Shown here: positions 41,051 through 51,800 of the stretch, piece by piece | Layout: every line of letters begins with the position of its first letter | Position numbering within the stretch: position 1 is the first letter of the stretch | NCBI RefSeq assembly: GCF_001682855.1 | Contig: NZ_MAQW01000031.1 | Span: forward strand, 487-64,486 | Reading direction: 5' to 3' | Source of the DNA: Bacillus sp. FJAT-27264 | GTDB taxonomy: Bacteria > Bacillota > Bacilli > Paenibacillales > Paenibacillaceae | DNA length: 64,000 nucleotides | Notes under the pieces: model-generated | What the model was told of the DNA's origin: nothing | The model's database searches: none | What the model saw: only the letters and a program-made list of their open reading frames with translations | Made by a program: the position numbers and the translations under genes

Positions 41051-43135
41051 TTATACCGAGCAAGTGATACATTCCTCGACTGACAGCTTCTTGGTCCGGG
41101 TGTAATACAGCGACTTCAGCCCTTTGTGCGCCGCATAGAGATAGCAGCGGGCCAGCTCGCGGGTGGTAACATCGCTGTTCACGTGCAGAACGGTGGAAAT
41201 CCCTTGGTCAATATGGGGCTGAATCTCGGCAATCAGATCAATAACCTTGAACTGGTCCATCTGATAGGCGGATTTATAATAGAAGACATTGTCAGGCTGC
41301 AAATAAGGCATCGGATAGTACGTAGTGGAGTTGGCATAGGTCCGGGTCTCGATTTGCTCCACAATCGGCATCACACTGGAAGTAGCGTTCTGGATATAAG
41401 AAATACTGGCCGTTGGCGCGATCGCCAAACGGTAAGCATGGTACAGTCCATTTTTGACGACAGAATCACGTAATTGCGCCCAATCTTCTTGGGTAGGGAT
41501 ATAGATATCTTTGAACAGCTCCTGCACCTTAGGTGTCACCGGACGATAATCCGTAGTCAGATAACGATCGAAGTAAACGCCTGTGGCATAGTCCGATTCT
41601 GCGAAGCCATGGAAGGTCTCACCGGTCTGGGCGGCAATCTCCATGCTCTTCTCCAGCGAGTGGAAGTTCATGGTCATGAAGAAGGTGCGGGCGAAATCCC
41701 GGGCCTGTTCACTCTCATAAGCAATCTTGTTCTTCGCAAAATAACCATGCAGGTTCATAACGCCCAGTCCGACGGAGTGCATCTCCTTGTTCGCCTTCGC
41801 CACGCCTGGGGCATTGGAGACGGTGGTCATATCGCTGACAGCTGTCAGCGCCAGCATGCCCTCGTGAACGGATTCACGGATTTTTCCATGCTCCATAACG
41901 TTGACGATGTTGAGTGAAGCCAGATTGCAGCTGATGTCCCGGCGGATGGTGTCTGCCTGACCGTAATCAGTGATTTCCGAAGTCTCCTGCAATTGGAAAA
42001 TCTCTGTGCAGAGGTTCGACATCTTCACTTGGCCAATATTTTTCAGTGCATGTGCCTTGTTGGCATTGCTCTTGTTCATAATATATGGGTAGCCTGATTC
42101 CAACTGAATCATGGCGATCTTGGTCAGCATCTCACGTGCGCCCATCGCGACTTTCTTTTTAACGCGCGGGTCAGCAAGCAGTTTGTCGTACATTTCGTCC
42201 AAATCCATATCGTCCAGATGGGTGCCGTAGGCTTGGAACACACTATATGGTGCGAACACATGCAGCGGCTCATTATCTTGGGCCAGCTTATAGAAGCGGT
42301 TTGGCACGATAAGCCCGATGGACAGTGTTTTGAGGCGCAGTTTTTCGTCGGCGTTGATTTTTTTAGAATCCAGGAACTCTAGTACATCCCAGCCAAAAAT
42401 ATTATAGTAAGCCGCCCCGGAGCCTTTACGCTGCCCCATTTGGTCGGCATAGGAGAATCCATCTTCCATAAGCTTCAGCACGGGCACGATACCTTTGGCC
42501 GCATCTTCTACGCCTTTAATCGTCTCGCCGCGCGAGCGCAGCTTCGAGAGGTTAACCGCCACGCCACCGCCGATTTTAGAGAGCTGCATGCATGTATTCA
42601 GTACATAGTTGATCGAATTCAGAGAGTCATCCATTTCGAGCAGGAAGCAGGAGACCATCTCGCCCCGGCGGCTCTTACCTGCGTTCAGGAAGGTTGGCGT
42701 AGCTGGTTGAAGACGTTGCTCCATCATCGAGCGGACCAGTACACGAGCGGTATCGGCATTGCCGCGGGCCAGATGCAGAGCCACCACAGCCACACGATCC
42801 GGGTAGTGCTCCAGGTATTGCTTCCGGTCATTGGTCTTCACCGCGTAGTCCGTGTAGAACTTGGAAGCCGCCATGTAGGAAGGGAACTGGAAGCCATATT
42901 CATGTGCGATCCGGTAAACATCCCCGATCTCTTCAGCGCTGTAGCGTTCGTACAGGTTCTCGTAGTAGTCATTCTTTATCATATAATCCACTTTGGATTT
43001 AGTATTTGCAAAAGTAAGGCTGCGCCGCTCCACTTCTCCCATAAATTCCACAACCGCCTCGCGGTCCTTGTCTAATTGGAAGAATCCTTCTTCGTCTCTC
43101 TTCAAAAGCATGTTGTTCAGCTCAATATGCCGCAA
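41051..43135 (-). CDS. nrdE: class Ib ribonucleotide reductase, alpha (catalytic) subunit
   Basis: A 694-residue catalytic subunit. The active-site elements are in FLNAGKSRRGEMVSCFLLE (redox Cys), ISCNLASLNIVN (second redox Cys) and the NLCTE(I) region with the radical Cys and Glu. The C-terminal CITCSV supplies the swinging redox pair. Class Ib proteins lack the long N-terminal ATP cone, consistent here. TTG start with AGGAGG 9 bases upstream, overlapping the nrdI end by 14 bases. Confidence 0.95.
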   Translation of the reverse strand: MRHIELNNMLLKRDEEGFFQLDKDREAVVEFMGEVERRSLTFANTKSKVDYMIKNDYYENLYERYSAEEIGDVYRIAHEYGFQFPSYMAASKFYTDYAVKTNDRKQYLEHYPDRVAVVALHLARGNADTARVLVRSMMEQRLQPATPTFLNAGKSRRGEMVSCFLLEMDDSLNSINYVLNTCMQLSKIGGGVAVNLSKLRSRGETIKGVEDAAKGIVPVLKLMEDGFSYADQMGQRKGSGAAYYNIFGWDVLEFLDSKKINADEKLRLKTLSIGLIVPNRFYKLAQDNEPLHVFAPYSVFQAYGTHLDDMDLDEMYDKLLADPRVKKKVAMGAREMLTKIAMIQLESGYPYIMNKSNANKAHALKNIGQVKMSNLCTEIFQLQETSEITDYGQADTIRRDISCNLASLNIVNVMEHGKIRESVHEGMLALTAVSDMTTVSNAPGVAKANKEMHSVGLGVMNLHGYFAKNKIAYESEQARDFARTFFMTMNFHSLEKSMEIAAQTGETFHGFAESDYATGVYFDRYLTTDYRPVTPKVQELFKDIYIPTQEDWAQLRDSVVKNGLYHAYRLAIAPTASISYIQNATSSVMPIVEQIETRTYANSTTYYPMPYLQPDNVFYYKSAYQMDQFKVIDLIAEIQPHIDQGISTVLHVNSDVTTRELARCYLYAAHKGLKSLYYTRTKKLSVEECITCSV

Positions 43136-43481
43136 CTCGGTTCACCTCCTGTTTAATCCGTTCTACATCGCCAAAAGTTCCCGACAACTCGAACTTGCCA
43201 ATTACCGGCACATTGTACCGCTCTGCAATCAAATCTGCGCTATTCGCGAACAGTTGACCCCAGTTTTTGTTGCCGCTGGCGGCGATTCCTTTCAGACTTG
43301 TATGGTTGTTCTCCAAAAAAGAAGACACCTTCTCTGGAATTTGTCCAAATCCGGTGGTGTATGTAACAAGTACATAAGGCTCGTCTATCGTCATATGCTC
43401 TTCGATCTGTACGGCCGGCAGCTTCAGCTTGCTAATGAAGCGTTTGACGTTGCCTGTTTTCGAATCATAAGCGATCAGCAT
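43122..43481 (-). CDS. nrdI: NrdI flavodoxin-like activator
   Basis: A 119-residue flavoprotein that supplies oxidant for assembly of the NrdF dimanganese-tyrosyl cofactor. AYDSKTGNVKRFI is the FMN phosphate loop and TYTTGFGQIPEKV a second flavin contact. AGGAGG lies 9 bases before ATG 43481; in-frame 43598 would extend past the promoter region. First gene of nrdIEF, under NrdR control. Confidence 0.93.
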   Translation of the reverse strand: MLIAYDSKTGNVKRFISKLKLPAVQIEEHMTIDEPYVLVTYTTGFGQIPEKVSSFLENNHTSLKGIAASGNKNWGQLFANSADLIAERYNVPVIGKFELSGTFGDVERIKQEVNRVAAY

Positions 43482-43594
43482 GGTTGTTTTCCTCCTTAGT
43501 GGAAGCGAATGTTCCAGCTTATTAAAAATAGATTTTGGGACAAACCGCGCCCTGATAGGGTTTACCCTGTATATAAACCGTTTTCTTTGGAATA

Positions 43595-43641
43595 ACACTA
43601 TATTTAGAGACGCTTAATCATTTTAACACTAGATATGGAGA
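43595..43641 (-). promoter_or_regulatory. tandem NrdR boxes
   Basis: ACACTATATTTAGAGA (43595-43610) and ACACTAGATATGGAGA (43626-43641) each match the NrdR consensus ACACTATATATAGTGT-like dyad. They start 31 bp apart, about three helical turns, as in known NrdR-repressed nrd promoters. Confidence 0.85.
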
Positions 43642-43647
43642 AGTCAA
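43620..43647 (-). promoter_or_regulatory. nrdIEF promoter
   Basis: On the minus strand TTGACT (43647-43642) and TAAAAT (43625-43620) are separated by 16 bases. The upstream NrdR box lies between the two elements and the other just downstream, which explains repression by occlusion. Confidence 0.75.
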
Positions 43648-43858
43648 TAGATCTCAAGAGGTAGGGAGAACGCGCAAATCACGAGATTTCATACTAGAAA
43701 GGGAGACGGATTGAGAAGAAATATCAGCAAGAGGGCAGGTGGAATAAGGGATTTGGTTCAGATCCAGAATGTGCAACTGCGAGAGCTCTTCAGGGCAAAA
43801 AAATTTAAAAATGTTCCTTGTCTCTTTTGTGAATGGTGAAAAAGGTGCTGGCAGTAAG
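43648..43858. other. gene-free stretch upstream of nrdIEF
   Basis: Apart from an A/T-rich patch, no ORF with a ribosome binding site, no tRNA and no clear hairpin is seen here on either strand. Confidence 0.5.
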
Positions 43859-43887
43859 CACCCCCCTGAATGGAATTCAGGAGGGTG
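43859..43887 (-). terminator. terminator after the 43908-45689 gene
   Basis: CACCCCCCTGAAT pairs with ATTCAGGAGGGTG (12 of 13), and a second small GTGCT/AGCAC stem and CTTTTTC follow on the minus strand. It ends the leftward operon 20 bases after its last stop. Confidence 0.75.
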
Positions 43888-43907
43888 TCTGTGCTGACTT
43901 GATTCAT

Positions 43908-45689
43908 TTAGTTCACTATACTCAGACTCCCAGCAGAAGTTACCACAAATAGGGGCACGCTCTCCTCACTAGTTTCGGTCTGCAGTATACCGTAGTCGTT
44001 CTGAAACTGACCGCTTAGCAGCATGGGGCCTGTTATGGACCCTTGATAGCCCTGAAGCAGGATGTAGCGGCCATCGGCATAAGCGACAGCACTCCCTGAA
44101 TTGTCGAGATAGATTTCACAGCTTATCGATACATTCTGAAAAGGATGAAGCTCCAGCTCCGATGCCTGAATTGGCGGGTACGCTTGTACGATCTCGGAGA
44201 ATTGGTAGGTTTCCCCCGATTTGCGATAAATGGCTGTCTGCCCCGCATTACCATCTCCGGCAACTGCACCAACATTATGCACAAGGATGGAACCATCTGG
44301 CTGAAGTTCGTAGCTATCGCCGCTAAAGGAGAACAGTTGTGAAATTCCTTGCATCTGAAGCGCATAACCTGTAAAGAGAGTCCTGCCGTTGTCATCTGTG
44401 CTGTCGGCTTCAGCAACAACTACAGGTTCTCCGGTGGCTGCCTCAAGAGCCTCGTCAAAGAAGACCCGGTGCAAGGAGGGGAACCCGGGAATAACGCCCA
44501 TGGAGAAAGATGATACAGCGTTATCCTTGTTCATTACGGCATAATGAAGGGACCCGCTGCTGTCAGTTGCCGCAACATAGACCTTGGCGCCGTACTTTCC
44601 TTTACCGGAAATCACATTATTGTAGCGCCCCTGATCCCCGCCTCCGGGGAGCAACCGTACAGGATCAGCTATATTCCAGGCGAGACGGACCGCTGCAATG
44701 TCCTCGGAATGGTCTTTTAATGGATAAAGCTCGGTGTAGAGCTTGATTGCGTCCTCGTATGCTCCGTTTTTGGCTTTGCTCGCGGCACTTTTGAGCAGTT
44801 TGGCATTTTGAGCATCTATGTACTTCAGCACTTGGGTTGCCTTGAAGCCTGCGCTGCTTGCGAACTTGCGATAGGCGGCAGCGTGTTCTGCGAAGGCGGA
44901 TATGTTCTTGCCCTCCAAATCTTTCTTCAAGATGATACGTCCGCTGCTTTCTACTTGTTCCTTGAGCCAGGGCGCCGCATACTTATGGCTCTCGTACGCC
45001 TTATGCATGGACAAGGTGCTTTCCAGCAAGGGACCGAAGCTTCCGGCAGCGGCCAAGGCCTTTAACTGACCTGTATCGTGGCTGCGGAATGCAGCATTCA
45101 GTTGCTCCTGCTTAGCAGATGAACCGCCAAAGAAAGCATCTGGTATCCGCAGCAGTTTCCATTTCACGTCATCCCCGCCGTCGTTTCCGTTAGCGTTTTG
45201 GGCAAGGGTGTCCAAAAACTGCTTTTTGAAATGCTGAAAGAAGGTCGTCCATTCCTCTGAAAGGCCTGACGCGGCAGACAATTTGCGGTAATAGGCTTCG
45301 TAAGGACCTCCTGGCTTCATATACTGGGCCTTTAGCTGGAGAAGATCATCATAGCTTTTCATGAATCCTTCGAAGTCACCTGATAGGGCCTGCGAGCTGG
45401 CGTACCGGGCAACGTTGTCCAGACCCGTACGGATGGCTGTGATCGGGGCTAATCGCTCCAATTGTGTTGCTATCTCTTCTTCTTTGTATGAAAAGGAGTG
45501 ATTTTCCCTCGCCTCGCGGTACTTTTCTTCTGCGCCGATAAGGTCGCCTGCCGCATGCAGACGACTGCCTTCCTGCACAGCATTCACTTTGTCAGACATG
45601 TGCTGGGCCTTCTGCACCAGCAGTAAAACCATTAAAATACACAAAATGATCATAAAATTTCGCAGGGATATTACTTCTTTGATCGTCAT
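43908..45689 (-). CDS. large membrane-anchored protein of the tubulin/vWA locus
   Basis: 593 residues with one TM at ~12-28. It then has a helical, TPR-like stretch (~35-320; e.g. LHAAGDLIGAEEKYREARE and GAYEDAIKLYTELYPL). Beyond ~340 is a beta-rich region resembling a propeller or repeat-type sensor (e.g. GKYGAKVYVAATDSSGSLH). Not recognised as a known family. Third gene of the leftward operon, after the small TM and zinc-ribbon proteins. With one N-terminal TM and no signal cleavage site, the bulk is probably outside the membrane. Confidence 0.65.
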   Translation of the reverse strand: MTIKEVISLRNFMIILCILMVLLLVQKAQHMSDKVNAVQEGSRLHAAGDLIGAEEKYREARENHSFSYKEEEIATQLERLAPITAIRTGLDNVARYASSQALSGDFEGFMKSYDDLLQLKAQYMKPGGPYEAYYRKLSAASGLSEEWTTFFQHFKKQFLDTLAQNANGNDGGDDVKWKLLRIPDAFFGGSSAKQEQLNAAFRSHDTGQLKALAAAGSFGPLLESTLSMHKAYESHKYAAPWLKEQVESSGRIILKKDLEGKNISAFAEHAAAYRKFASSAGFKATQVLKYIDAQNAKLLKSAASKAKNGAYEDAIKLYTELYPLKDHSEDIAAVRLAWNIADPVRLLPGGGDQGRYNNVISGKGKYGAKVYVAATDSSGSLHYAVMNKDNAVSSFSMGVIPGFPSLHRVFFDEALEAATGEPVVVAEADSTDDNGRTLFTGYALQMQGISQLFSFSGDSYELQPDGSILVHNVGAVAGDGNAGQTAIYRKSGETYQFSEIVQAYPPIQASELELHPFQNVSISCEIYLDNSGSAVAYADGRYILLQGYQGSITGPMLLSGQFQNDYGILQTETSEESVPLFVVTSAGSLSIVN

Positions 45690-45720
45690 ATATTATAGCC
45701 TCTTTTTGCCATACGATGGT

Positions 45721-46647
45721 TTATTGAAATTCAGGGTCCCAACGGTACTTGAATTCACGAATTTCGGCTACGGTTTGGTCAAGCCCGTTCCATGGCTCAT
45801 AAGGGTTGGCCTCGATCAGCCGGGCTAATCGTAAGAAGCGGTCCTTGGGCAGCTCATGCACGTATCTGCCGATGAAACGGGAGTGCAGCAGCGCATAGCG
45901 TTTCATGCGAACGGCCGCCCCGGCTACGCCGGTCAGGATAGCGATCCCTTTATCCATTTGCCGGATCTGGGTCTCATAGGCTTGAACATAACGCAGTGTG
46001 CGGTCCTTAATCAGATCCCGGCGCACCTTGGCAATCTCCCCTATGTATTCGGCCAGCAGTGGCTCGAACTCTCTCAGCAGAAGCTGTTCCATTTCGAGAT
46101 CCATATCCTTACGGAGCTGAAAGCCGTGCAGGAGGGCGACCCGTTGCCGGGCTACCCGGTCACCACGCAGGAGAATGGCAATCTCGCGCAGCTTCTCATA
46201 GGCCAGCACATCATTTTCGCGAAGGACAGACACCGCTTCCTGGCGGTTAAGCTCAAGCCCCTCCTTGATGATTCCGATGTTGTAGGCCAACAGGTGCTCC
46301 AGAGCGCGCAAGTTTTCGTTCTGCCGGACTTTTCGCTGCGTATAGTAGAGAAGCCCGGTCAGCAGGAGTCCGCCTGCACCACACAGGGCCATTTGCAGCG
46401 TGCTGTCGCCAAAATAAACCGAAACCAGGGTAAGCAGTAAGACTAACAGTAGCCGGGTGTGCATTTTGCGCCCTGCACGGGCGCTGGCATAGTTCTCCAC
46501 CGAAACAAGAGAGGCTTTGCCGCATTTCGTGCAGCGCTCTTCGTTAAGAGCGGTATAGCGGCCACAGCGCCTGCAGATGCGAAGCTTGTCGAAGGAATAG
46601 CGGGGCGCCTTGAAGGGCCGAAACGTGACAGGCTTCTTCTTACTCAT
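45721..46647 (-). CDS. zinc-ribbon protein with two TM segments
   Basis: 308 residues. A zinc ribbon has C25, C28, C39 and C42 (CRRCGRYTALNEERCTKCG). Two TM segments at ~64-80 and ~85-103 follow, then a long helical cytoplasmic region (~105-290). No known family. ATG 46647 overlaps the end of the preceding 50-residue gene by 8 bases, so translation is coupled. The ribosome binding site GGAGGTGAC lies inside that gene's 3' end. Confidence 0.7.
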   Translation of the reverse strand: MSKKKPVTFRPFKAPRYSFDKLRICRRCGRYTALNEERCTKCGKASLVSVENYASARAGRKMHTRLLLVLLLTLVSVYFGDSTLQMALCGAGGLLLTGLLYYTQRKVRQNENLRALEHLLAYNIGIIKEGLELNRQEAVSVLRENDVLAYEKLREIAILLRGDRVARQRVALLHGFQLRKDMDLEMEQLLLREFEPLLAEYIGEIAKVRRDLIKDRTLRYVQAYETQIRQMDKGIAILTGVAGAAVRMKRYALLHSRFIGRYVHELPKDRFLRLARLIEANPYEPWNGLDQTVAEIREFKYRWDPEFQ

Positions 46648-46792
46648 GACCCTTGTCACCTCCATTTAAGGTGGCGAGCAGCATCTCGTCCATATCATCC
46701 CGGGTTAGCGGGTTCCGCTGGCGAGAGGCATAGATTGCAATGTGAATTACGACATATAGGAACGCAACTCCGAGAATAACGTATGAAATCAT
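46640..46792 (-). CDS. 50-residue single-pass membrane protein
   Basis: Encodes a hydrophobic N-terminal helix (VILGVAFLYVVIHIAIYA) and a charged tail rich in Asp, Glu and Arg. AAAGGAAA lies 7 bases before the ATG. The gene overlaps the zinc-ribbon gene by 8 bases (stop TAA overlapping ATGAGTAAG), which supports reality. It is first in the leftward operon, below common length cut-offs, with no recognised family. Confidence 0.7.
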   Translation of the reverse strand: MISYVILGVAFLYVVIHIAIYASRQRNPLTRDDMDEMLLATLNGGDKGHE

Positions 46793-46837
46793 GGGACATT
46801 TCCTTTCTTCTGGAAGATAGTGCAGCGAAAAAAGTGA

Positions 46838-46843
46838 ATTATA
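46838..46843 (-). promoter_or_regulatory. -10 element of the leftward operon
   Basis: TATAAT on the minus strand, 46 bases before the 50-residue gene's ATG. No convincing -35 is visible, so an extended or activator-dependent promoter is possible. Confidence 0.4.
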
Positions 46844-46985
46844 GCGTTCTTTCTTAACAGTTCATCAGTCCTAAAAGTTGAAGTTTACAAGGTTTAATTA
46901 TATCATAATGGCATACTATTTACAGATTTTAGCTTTTTGGCTGATTCCCATATTTGCCTACTATAACACAAGAGGAGCCATCTTT

Positions 46986-48806
46986 ATGCTTCATAACGAC
47001 CACCGTAGAAAAACATCGAAGATTGTCTTTTGGCGTCTTATTCCGGCGCTGCTGCTGACACTGTGCATCGTGATTGCCCCGCTAGGTGCAGGGCTGGCTT
47101 ATGCCGCAACCCCGGCACCATCTCACATTGACGCTGTGCTGCTGATTGATGTCAGCAACTCCATGAACAAGAGTGACAAGAACAAGATTGCCAACGAAGC
47201 AATGAAGATGTTCATAGATATGCTGTCCGCACAAGGCGACAAGGTCGGGATTGTAGCCTACACCGATAAAGTGCAGCGGGAAAAGGCACTGCTGCAGATC
47301 AATTCGGCGACCGACAAGCAGGATCTGAAGGACTTCATTGACGGGCTGGACCGCGGCGCGTATACGGATATTGCCGTAGGCGTGAAGGAGGCAGTGAAGG
47401 TGCTGCAGAACGGCAGCGATCCATCCCACGAACCGCTCATCGTCATGCTCGCCGACGGTAACAACGATTTTAACAAAGCCACTGGACGGACTCAGAGCCA
47501 ATCGGATCAGGAGCTGAATACAGCGCTGGATGAGGCGAAGAAGAGCGGCTATCCCATTTATACGATTGGTCTGAATGCCGATGGCAAGCTGAACAAGCAA
47601 TCACTGGCTGACCTGTCCACTAAGACAGGAGGTAAGGCATTCTCTACAGATTCGGCAGATGATCTGCCGCAAATCCTCAGCGAAATTTTTGCCAGCCATC
47701 TCAAGCTTAAGATTGTACCGGTGCAGTCGATTACAGGGAACGGCAGCTTTCAGGAGGTGACGGTGAACGTCCCGAACGCCAGCGTGCTGGAAGCCAATAT
47801 TTCTATTATGTCTTCACAGCCGGTAACTGCGAAGCTGAAAGACCCCACCGGGAAAGAAGTAGCTATACCCTCAGGCGATGTCCTGCTCTCGAAGTCTAAG
47901 ACCTACAGCCTAATCAAGCTGTTGTCTCCGCAGCAGGGAGATTGGAAGCTCCAGATCAAAGGGGTGCCCAAGGATAAAATTGATATTAATCTCGTTTTCA
48001 ACTATGACCTGGAACTTAAAATAGATGCGCTGCCTTCTGCATCCTATAAAAAAGGCGACAAGATCGATATTGCGTCCCACCTGTTCAGCAATGGTACTCA
48101 GGTAACGCTCAGCAATTTGTATCAAAATATGAAGGCCGTTCTGCTGGCCAAGGACCTGGACACGGGCACCACTGAAGAGATCCCGATGGATAACACCGGG
48201 GATGTCTTCAAAGGGACGTTTGAGGTGAAGGAGAGCCATGATTACGAGCTGAAGGTGCGTGCGGAGGAAAGAAGCTTTTATCGCGAAAGTGATCCTGTAA
48301 CAGTAAGTGCCAAGAAAAGTACTGCTGGTACTGGCGGCGCAACCGCGGCCCCGGAGAGCGCTAACCCGCTCGCTGACAAGCCGAAATCTATGACCCTGTA
48401 TTATATCATTGGCGGGATAGTACTCCTGCTGGCAGCTGGAGTAGCCCTGTGGCTGCTGCGGAAGCAGGCAACACGTGGTTTTACCGGTCAGATCGTCATC
48501 GAGGTGCGGGACGAGAATACCGGAGAGAAGACGTATCCGCAGTATAAGAAGCTGGCTGCGTTCAGAGGCAAGTTCAACTTGCATCAACTGCTGCAGTTAG
48601 CACCTGAGCTTAAGGAAAGTGAGAAGCTCGTCTTCACTCCGGGCAAGAACGACAGACTGCTGCTCCGCAGCGGCGAAGGCATTACCGTGGAGAGATCTGG
48701 ACGCGCCGCCGATGCGTCGCGTGGTCTGGAACTGAAAAGTGGTGACCGCGTTTCGGTATCACTGCATAGCGTGGACAAAACAATTTTACTGGAATACCTG
48801 GTTTAG
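46986..48806 (+). CDS. vWA-domain protein with signal peptide and C-terminal TM
   Basis: 606 residues from ATG 46986 (AGAGGAG 8 bases upstream). A signal peptide is at ~15-45. The vWA domain (~50-235) has an intact MIDAS DVSNS plus TDIAVGV and LADGNND, so it should bind a divalent metal. A beta-rich region follows (~240-450), then a Gly/Ala linker, one TM (~475-497) and a ~100-residue cytoplasmic domain. So it displays a metal-dependent adhesion module outside, linked to a cytoplasmic tail. First gene of the rightward operon. Confidence 0.8.
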   Translation: MLHNDHRRKTSKIVFWRLIPALLLTLCIVIAPLGAGLAYAATPAPSHIDAVLLIDVSNSMNKSDKNKIANEAMKMFIDMLSAQGDKVGIVAYTDKVQREKALLQINSATDKQDLKDFIDGLDRGAYTDIAVGVKEAVKVLQNGSDPSHEPLIVMLADGNNDFNKATGRTQSQSDQELNTALDEAKKSGYPIYTIGLNADGKLNKQSLADLSTKTGGKAFSTDSADDLPQILSEIFASHLKLKIVPVQSITGNGSFQEVTVNVPNASVLEANISIMSSQPVTAKLKDPTGKEVAIPSGDVLLSKSKTYSLIKLLSPQQGDWKLQIKGVPKDKIDINLVFNYDLELKIDALPSASYKKGDKIDIASHLFSNGTQVTLSNLYQNMKAVLLAKDLDTGTTEEIPMDNTGDVFKGTFEVKESHDYELKVRAEERSFYRESDPVTVSAKKSTAGTGGATAAPESANPLADKPKSMTLYYIIGGIVLLLAAGVALWLLRKQATRGFTGQIVIEVRDENTGEKTYPQYKKLAAFRGKFNLHQLLQLAPELKESEKLVFTPGKNDRLLLRSGEGITVERSGRAADASRGLELKSGDRVSVSLHSVDKTILLEYLV

Positions 48807-48840
48807 CCAGATTCTTTAGTACAGTTCAGGAGGAACGCTT

Positions 48841-51800
48841 ATGAAACCGGTAGTACGAGAGCATATTCAGCAACTGGATGTATCGCTTGGCGGGGGGATT
48901 GTCAGCGATAAGATCAGAGTCGATACGATTGACAACCCAATACTCATCATCGGGCTGGGGGGCACGGGCATTGATGCCCTCCTCCGCCTGAAATACCAGA
49001 TCAACCGCCGCTTCAAACTGCCAGAAGATCCGTTGTCCAAGAAGAAGCGGGACAAGCCGGATAATGTAGAGTTTCTAGCTTTTGAAACTAACGAGCAAGA
49101 TCGTAATAAAAAATATAAAGGCATCGGGCTCGATTCGCAGAACGAATTCGTGCTTTTGGCCAATGCCGAAATCGGGGGACTGCTGCAGAACCGCAGTATT
49201 CTGGACCCGTATATCACGGATTGGCTGTCACCTGAACTGAGCATTACGGACGGTATGAACGGCGCTGCCGGCGTGCGTCAGGCGGGACGGCTACTCTTGT
49301 TCACCAAGATCAACCAAGTAGTTGGCGCGATTGACAAGAAGATCAAAACGCTGTCCGTAGGCACCAACAAGAAGCTGATGGTGTTCCTGCTGACAGGACT
49401 TTCCGGCGGAACGGGCAGCGGTGCTTTCCTGGATATCGCTTATATCGTGCGCGGGATTATTGAACGCGACTTTGGCTCTGCGGGGATTGACCGGGTGAAC
49501 ACGCTTGGTTATTTGTTTACACCAGACGTGAATCTCTCGAACAAGAGCCTGAGTGAACATACGCGCGAATATATCCGCAAGAACGGATATGCAGCGCTGA
49601 AGGAACTGGATTACTGGATGAATGTGGACAGCCGGGGCGAAAGATTCCGTCAGCAGTACGGCAATATTTTGACCGTAAATTCGCCATTGCCTCCATTCAA
49701 TCTTTGTCATCTTATCTCCGCGACCAATACCGAAGGCAAATTGCTGGAGAACGCCTATGATTACTGCATGAATGTTACCGCGGAGAATATCACGAACTTT
49801 ATGGCCAGTGAAGAGAAGCAGTCCGGTGAAGAATTCGCTATTCATGACTATATTAGTAACATCCGCACCAATATTGCCCAGATGAACAAGGCTTATCCGG
49901 CCAACTATGAGTACAATATTATTGGGGCTTCATCTGCTGTCCTGCCGATTGAGGAAATGACGACCTATCTGGCTTACCGTCTGTTCGATAAAATGGAGAA
50001 AATGTTCCAGCAAGGGCCGGGGCAAGAAGACGTGGAGAAGTTTGCCCGCAAGCTGGGCATCGATCTCGATAGCATGGTCAAGACATTTGAATCCCGCGTG
50101 CCTGAGCCGCTGCCGGGCTTTGAGAACAGCGAACGGCTAAACCATGCCAATGTGATCAAGAATCAGGTTGTCAGCATGGATACAGAGCTGGAGCAGAATT
50201 TCCTTTCGCGTGCGCGTGAGGAGTACATCAAGGCGAGAAAGCAGCTTCCAGGTGAAATTGTTGGCCGGTTTGGTGAGGAACTGGAGCGTATTTTCCTCCA
50301 TCCGGAGCAAGGACCATTCTATGTTTCACGGCTTCTTTATACTGAAAAAGGCTTCTGCATCCTGAAGTCGATTCAGTCGTATATTGAGACACTTCGCGAA
50401 AGTCTGCTGCGCCTGCCGCGTGATATTGAGACGGCGCAGGACAGTGCGGACGAGAAGCTGGGGGATGCCCGGAGCGCCTTTGTCTCCAAGGAGAAGAAGA
50501 AGAACGCCTATATTGAAGCGAAGATCAATGAGTACTGGCTGCATGCTGATGTAGAGCGTACCGAGCGAATGATTGAATTTTATGAGGATCTGTACGAGCT
50601 GCTGAACGAAGAGAACAGCCGGATTTATGGTGTGTTCACTGAGATTCTGAGCGCGCTCAGCTCGATTTTTGCCAAGAATGGGGACATCCTCATCAACGGT
50701 GAAGAGCAAGCTGATCATAGAGGTAACAAAACTTATTATTGGAATATCGTCAATGTACCGGATATTTCCGCGACCATCTCCAAAATTATGGACCAGAAGG
50801 ATGGCGACGATCTGATTCGTGACTTCACCCGGGAAATGCTCAAGCATTCGGGACGCTGGGTAAGAGAGCAGGAGATTGATGTTGTTCGTTCCATTTCTGA
50901 TTTCTTGAGCGATAAGTTCGGTGATTTGATCACCCGCTCAATGGAAGATTTCCTCGTGATGAAATACGGCCATGAGGAGCCGCTCGACAAATTCGTGGAG
51001 CGTATCATCGCCGGTAAGCTGGACGAGGAGGCCGTGCCGACCTTCCATCTTAGCAATAGTTCAGGCAATCTTCATTTTCCATCCTGGGGCTTCGTCTCGG
51101 TTCCGGTCAAAGCGCCGGGTATCCTGAAAGGTATTCGCAATTATCAGAATAATGCGCTGGGCAAATCGCACTTTACGATCAAGGAGAGCGAAGTTAAGAA
51201 TCGTATTTTCTGGCTGAACACACGCAACGGGGTACCGCTCTTCGTGTATACACCGCTGCGCGTATTTGAGGAGAACTATGAGCGGACCATTCTGGACAAG
51301 GAAGGCATTGGCCGCCATTTGGTGATGACAGACAAGAACAACTGGACTTATCTGCCGTCGCCAATTCCGGAAAAATCATGGGGTGACACCTATGTCAATG
51401 CCCGTGTCCGTGATTACAATGCTCGCGTTCGTGCCGATTTCGACAAGGCCCTGGCCTCAAGTGTGATTGTCGAGAAGGGAACGGATGAAAACACAAGCAG
51501 CCGCTATTCGGTTATATTCACGAAGCCGTTTGATATTGAAACCTTCTTGAAAGGCTTTGATTTGCAGCTGCAAGCGCCGCGCCCGAATCTTGGCGAGGTG
51601 AAGAAGGCTGCAGATGAGCTGCGCTTGCTGAGGGAGAAGGGACTGGAACGCGAGGCGGTCAAGGATATCTTTGGCAGTGTCAATCAGGATCTGGCGAAGG
51701 AGAATCTGATTCGTACCCCGCAACTGATTACCCGTGTTCGTGAAGAGCTGGCGAAGGTTGCTGAGCTGGAGGCCAAGGCCGCAGAGCTGGATGCACTGCT

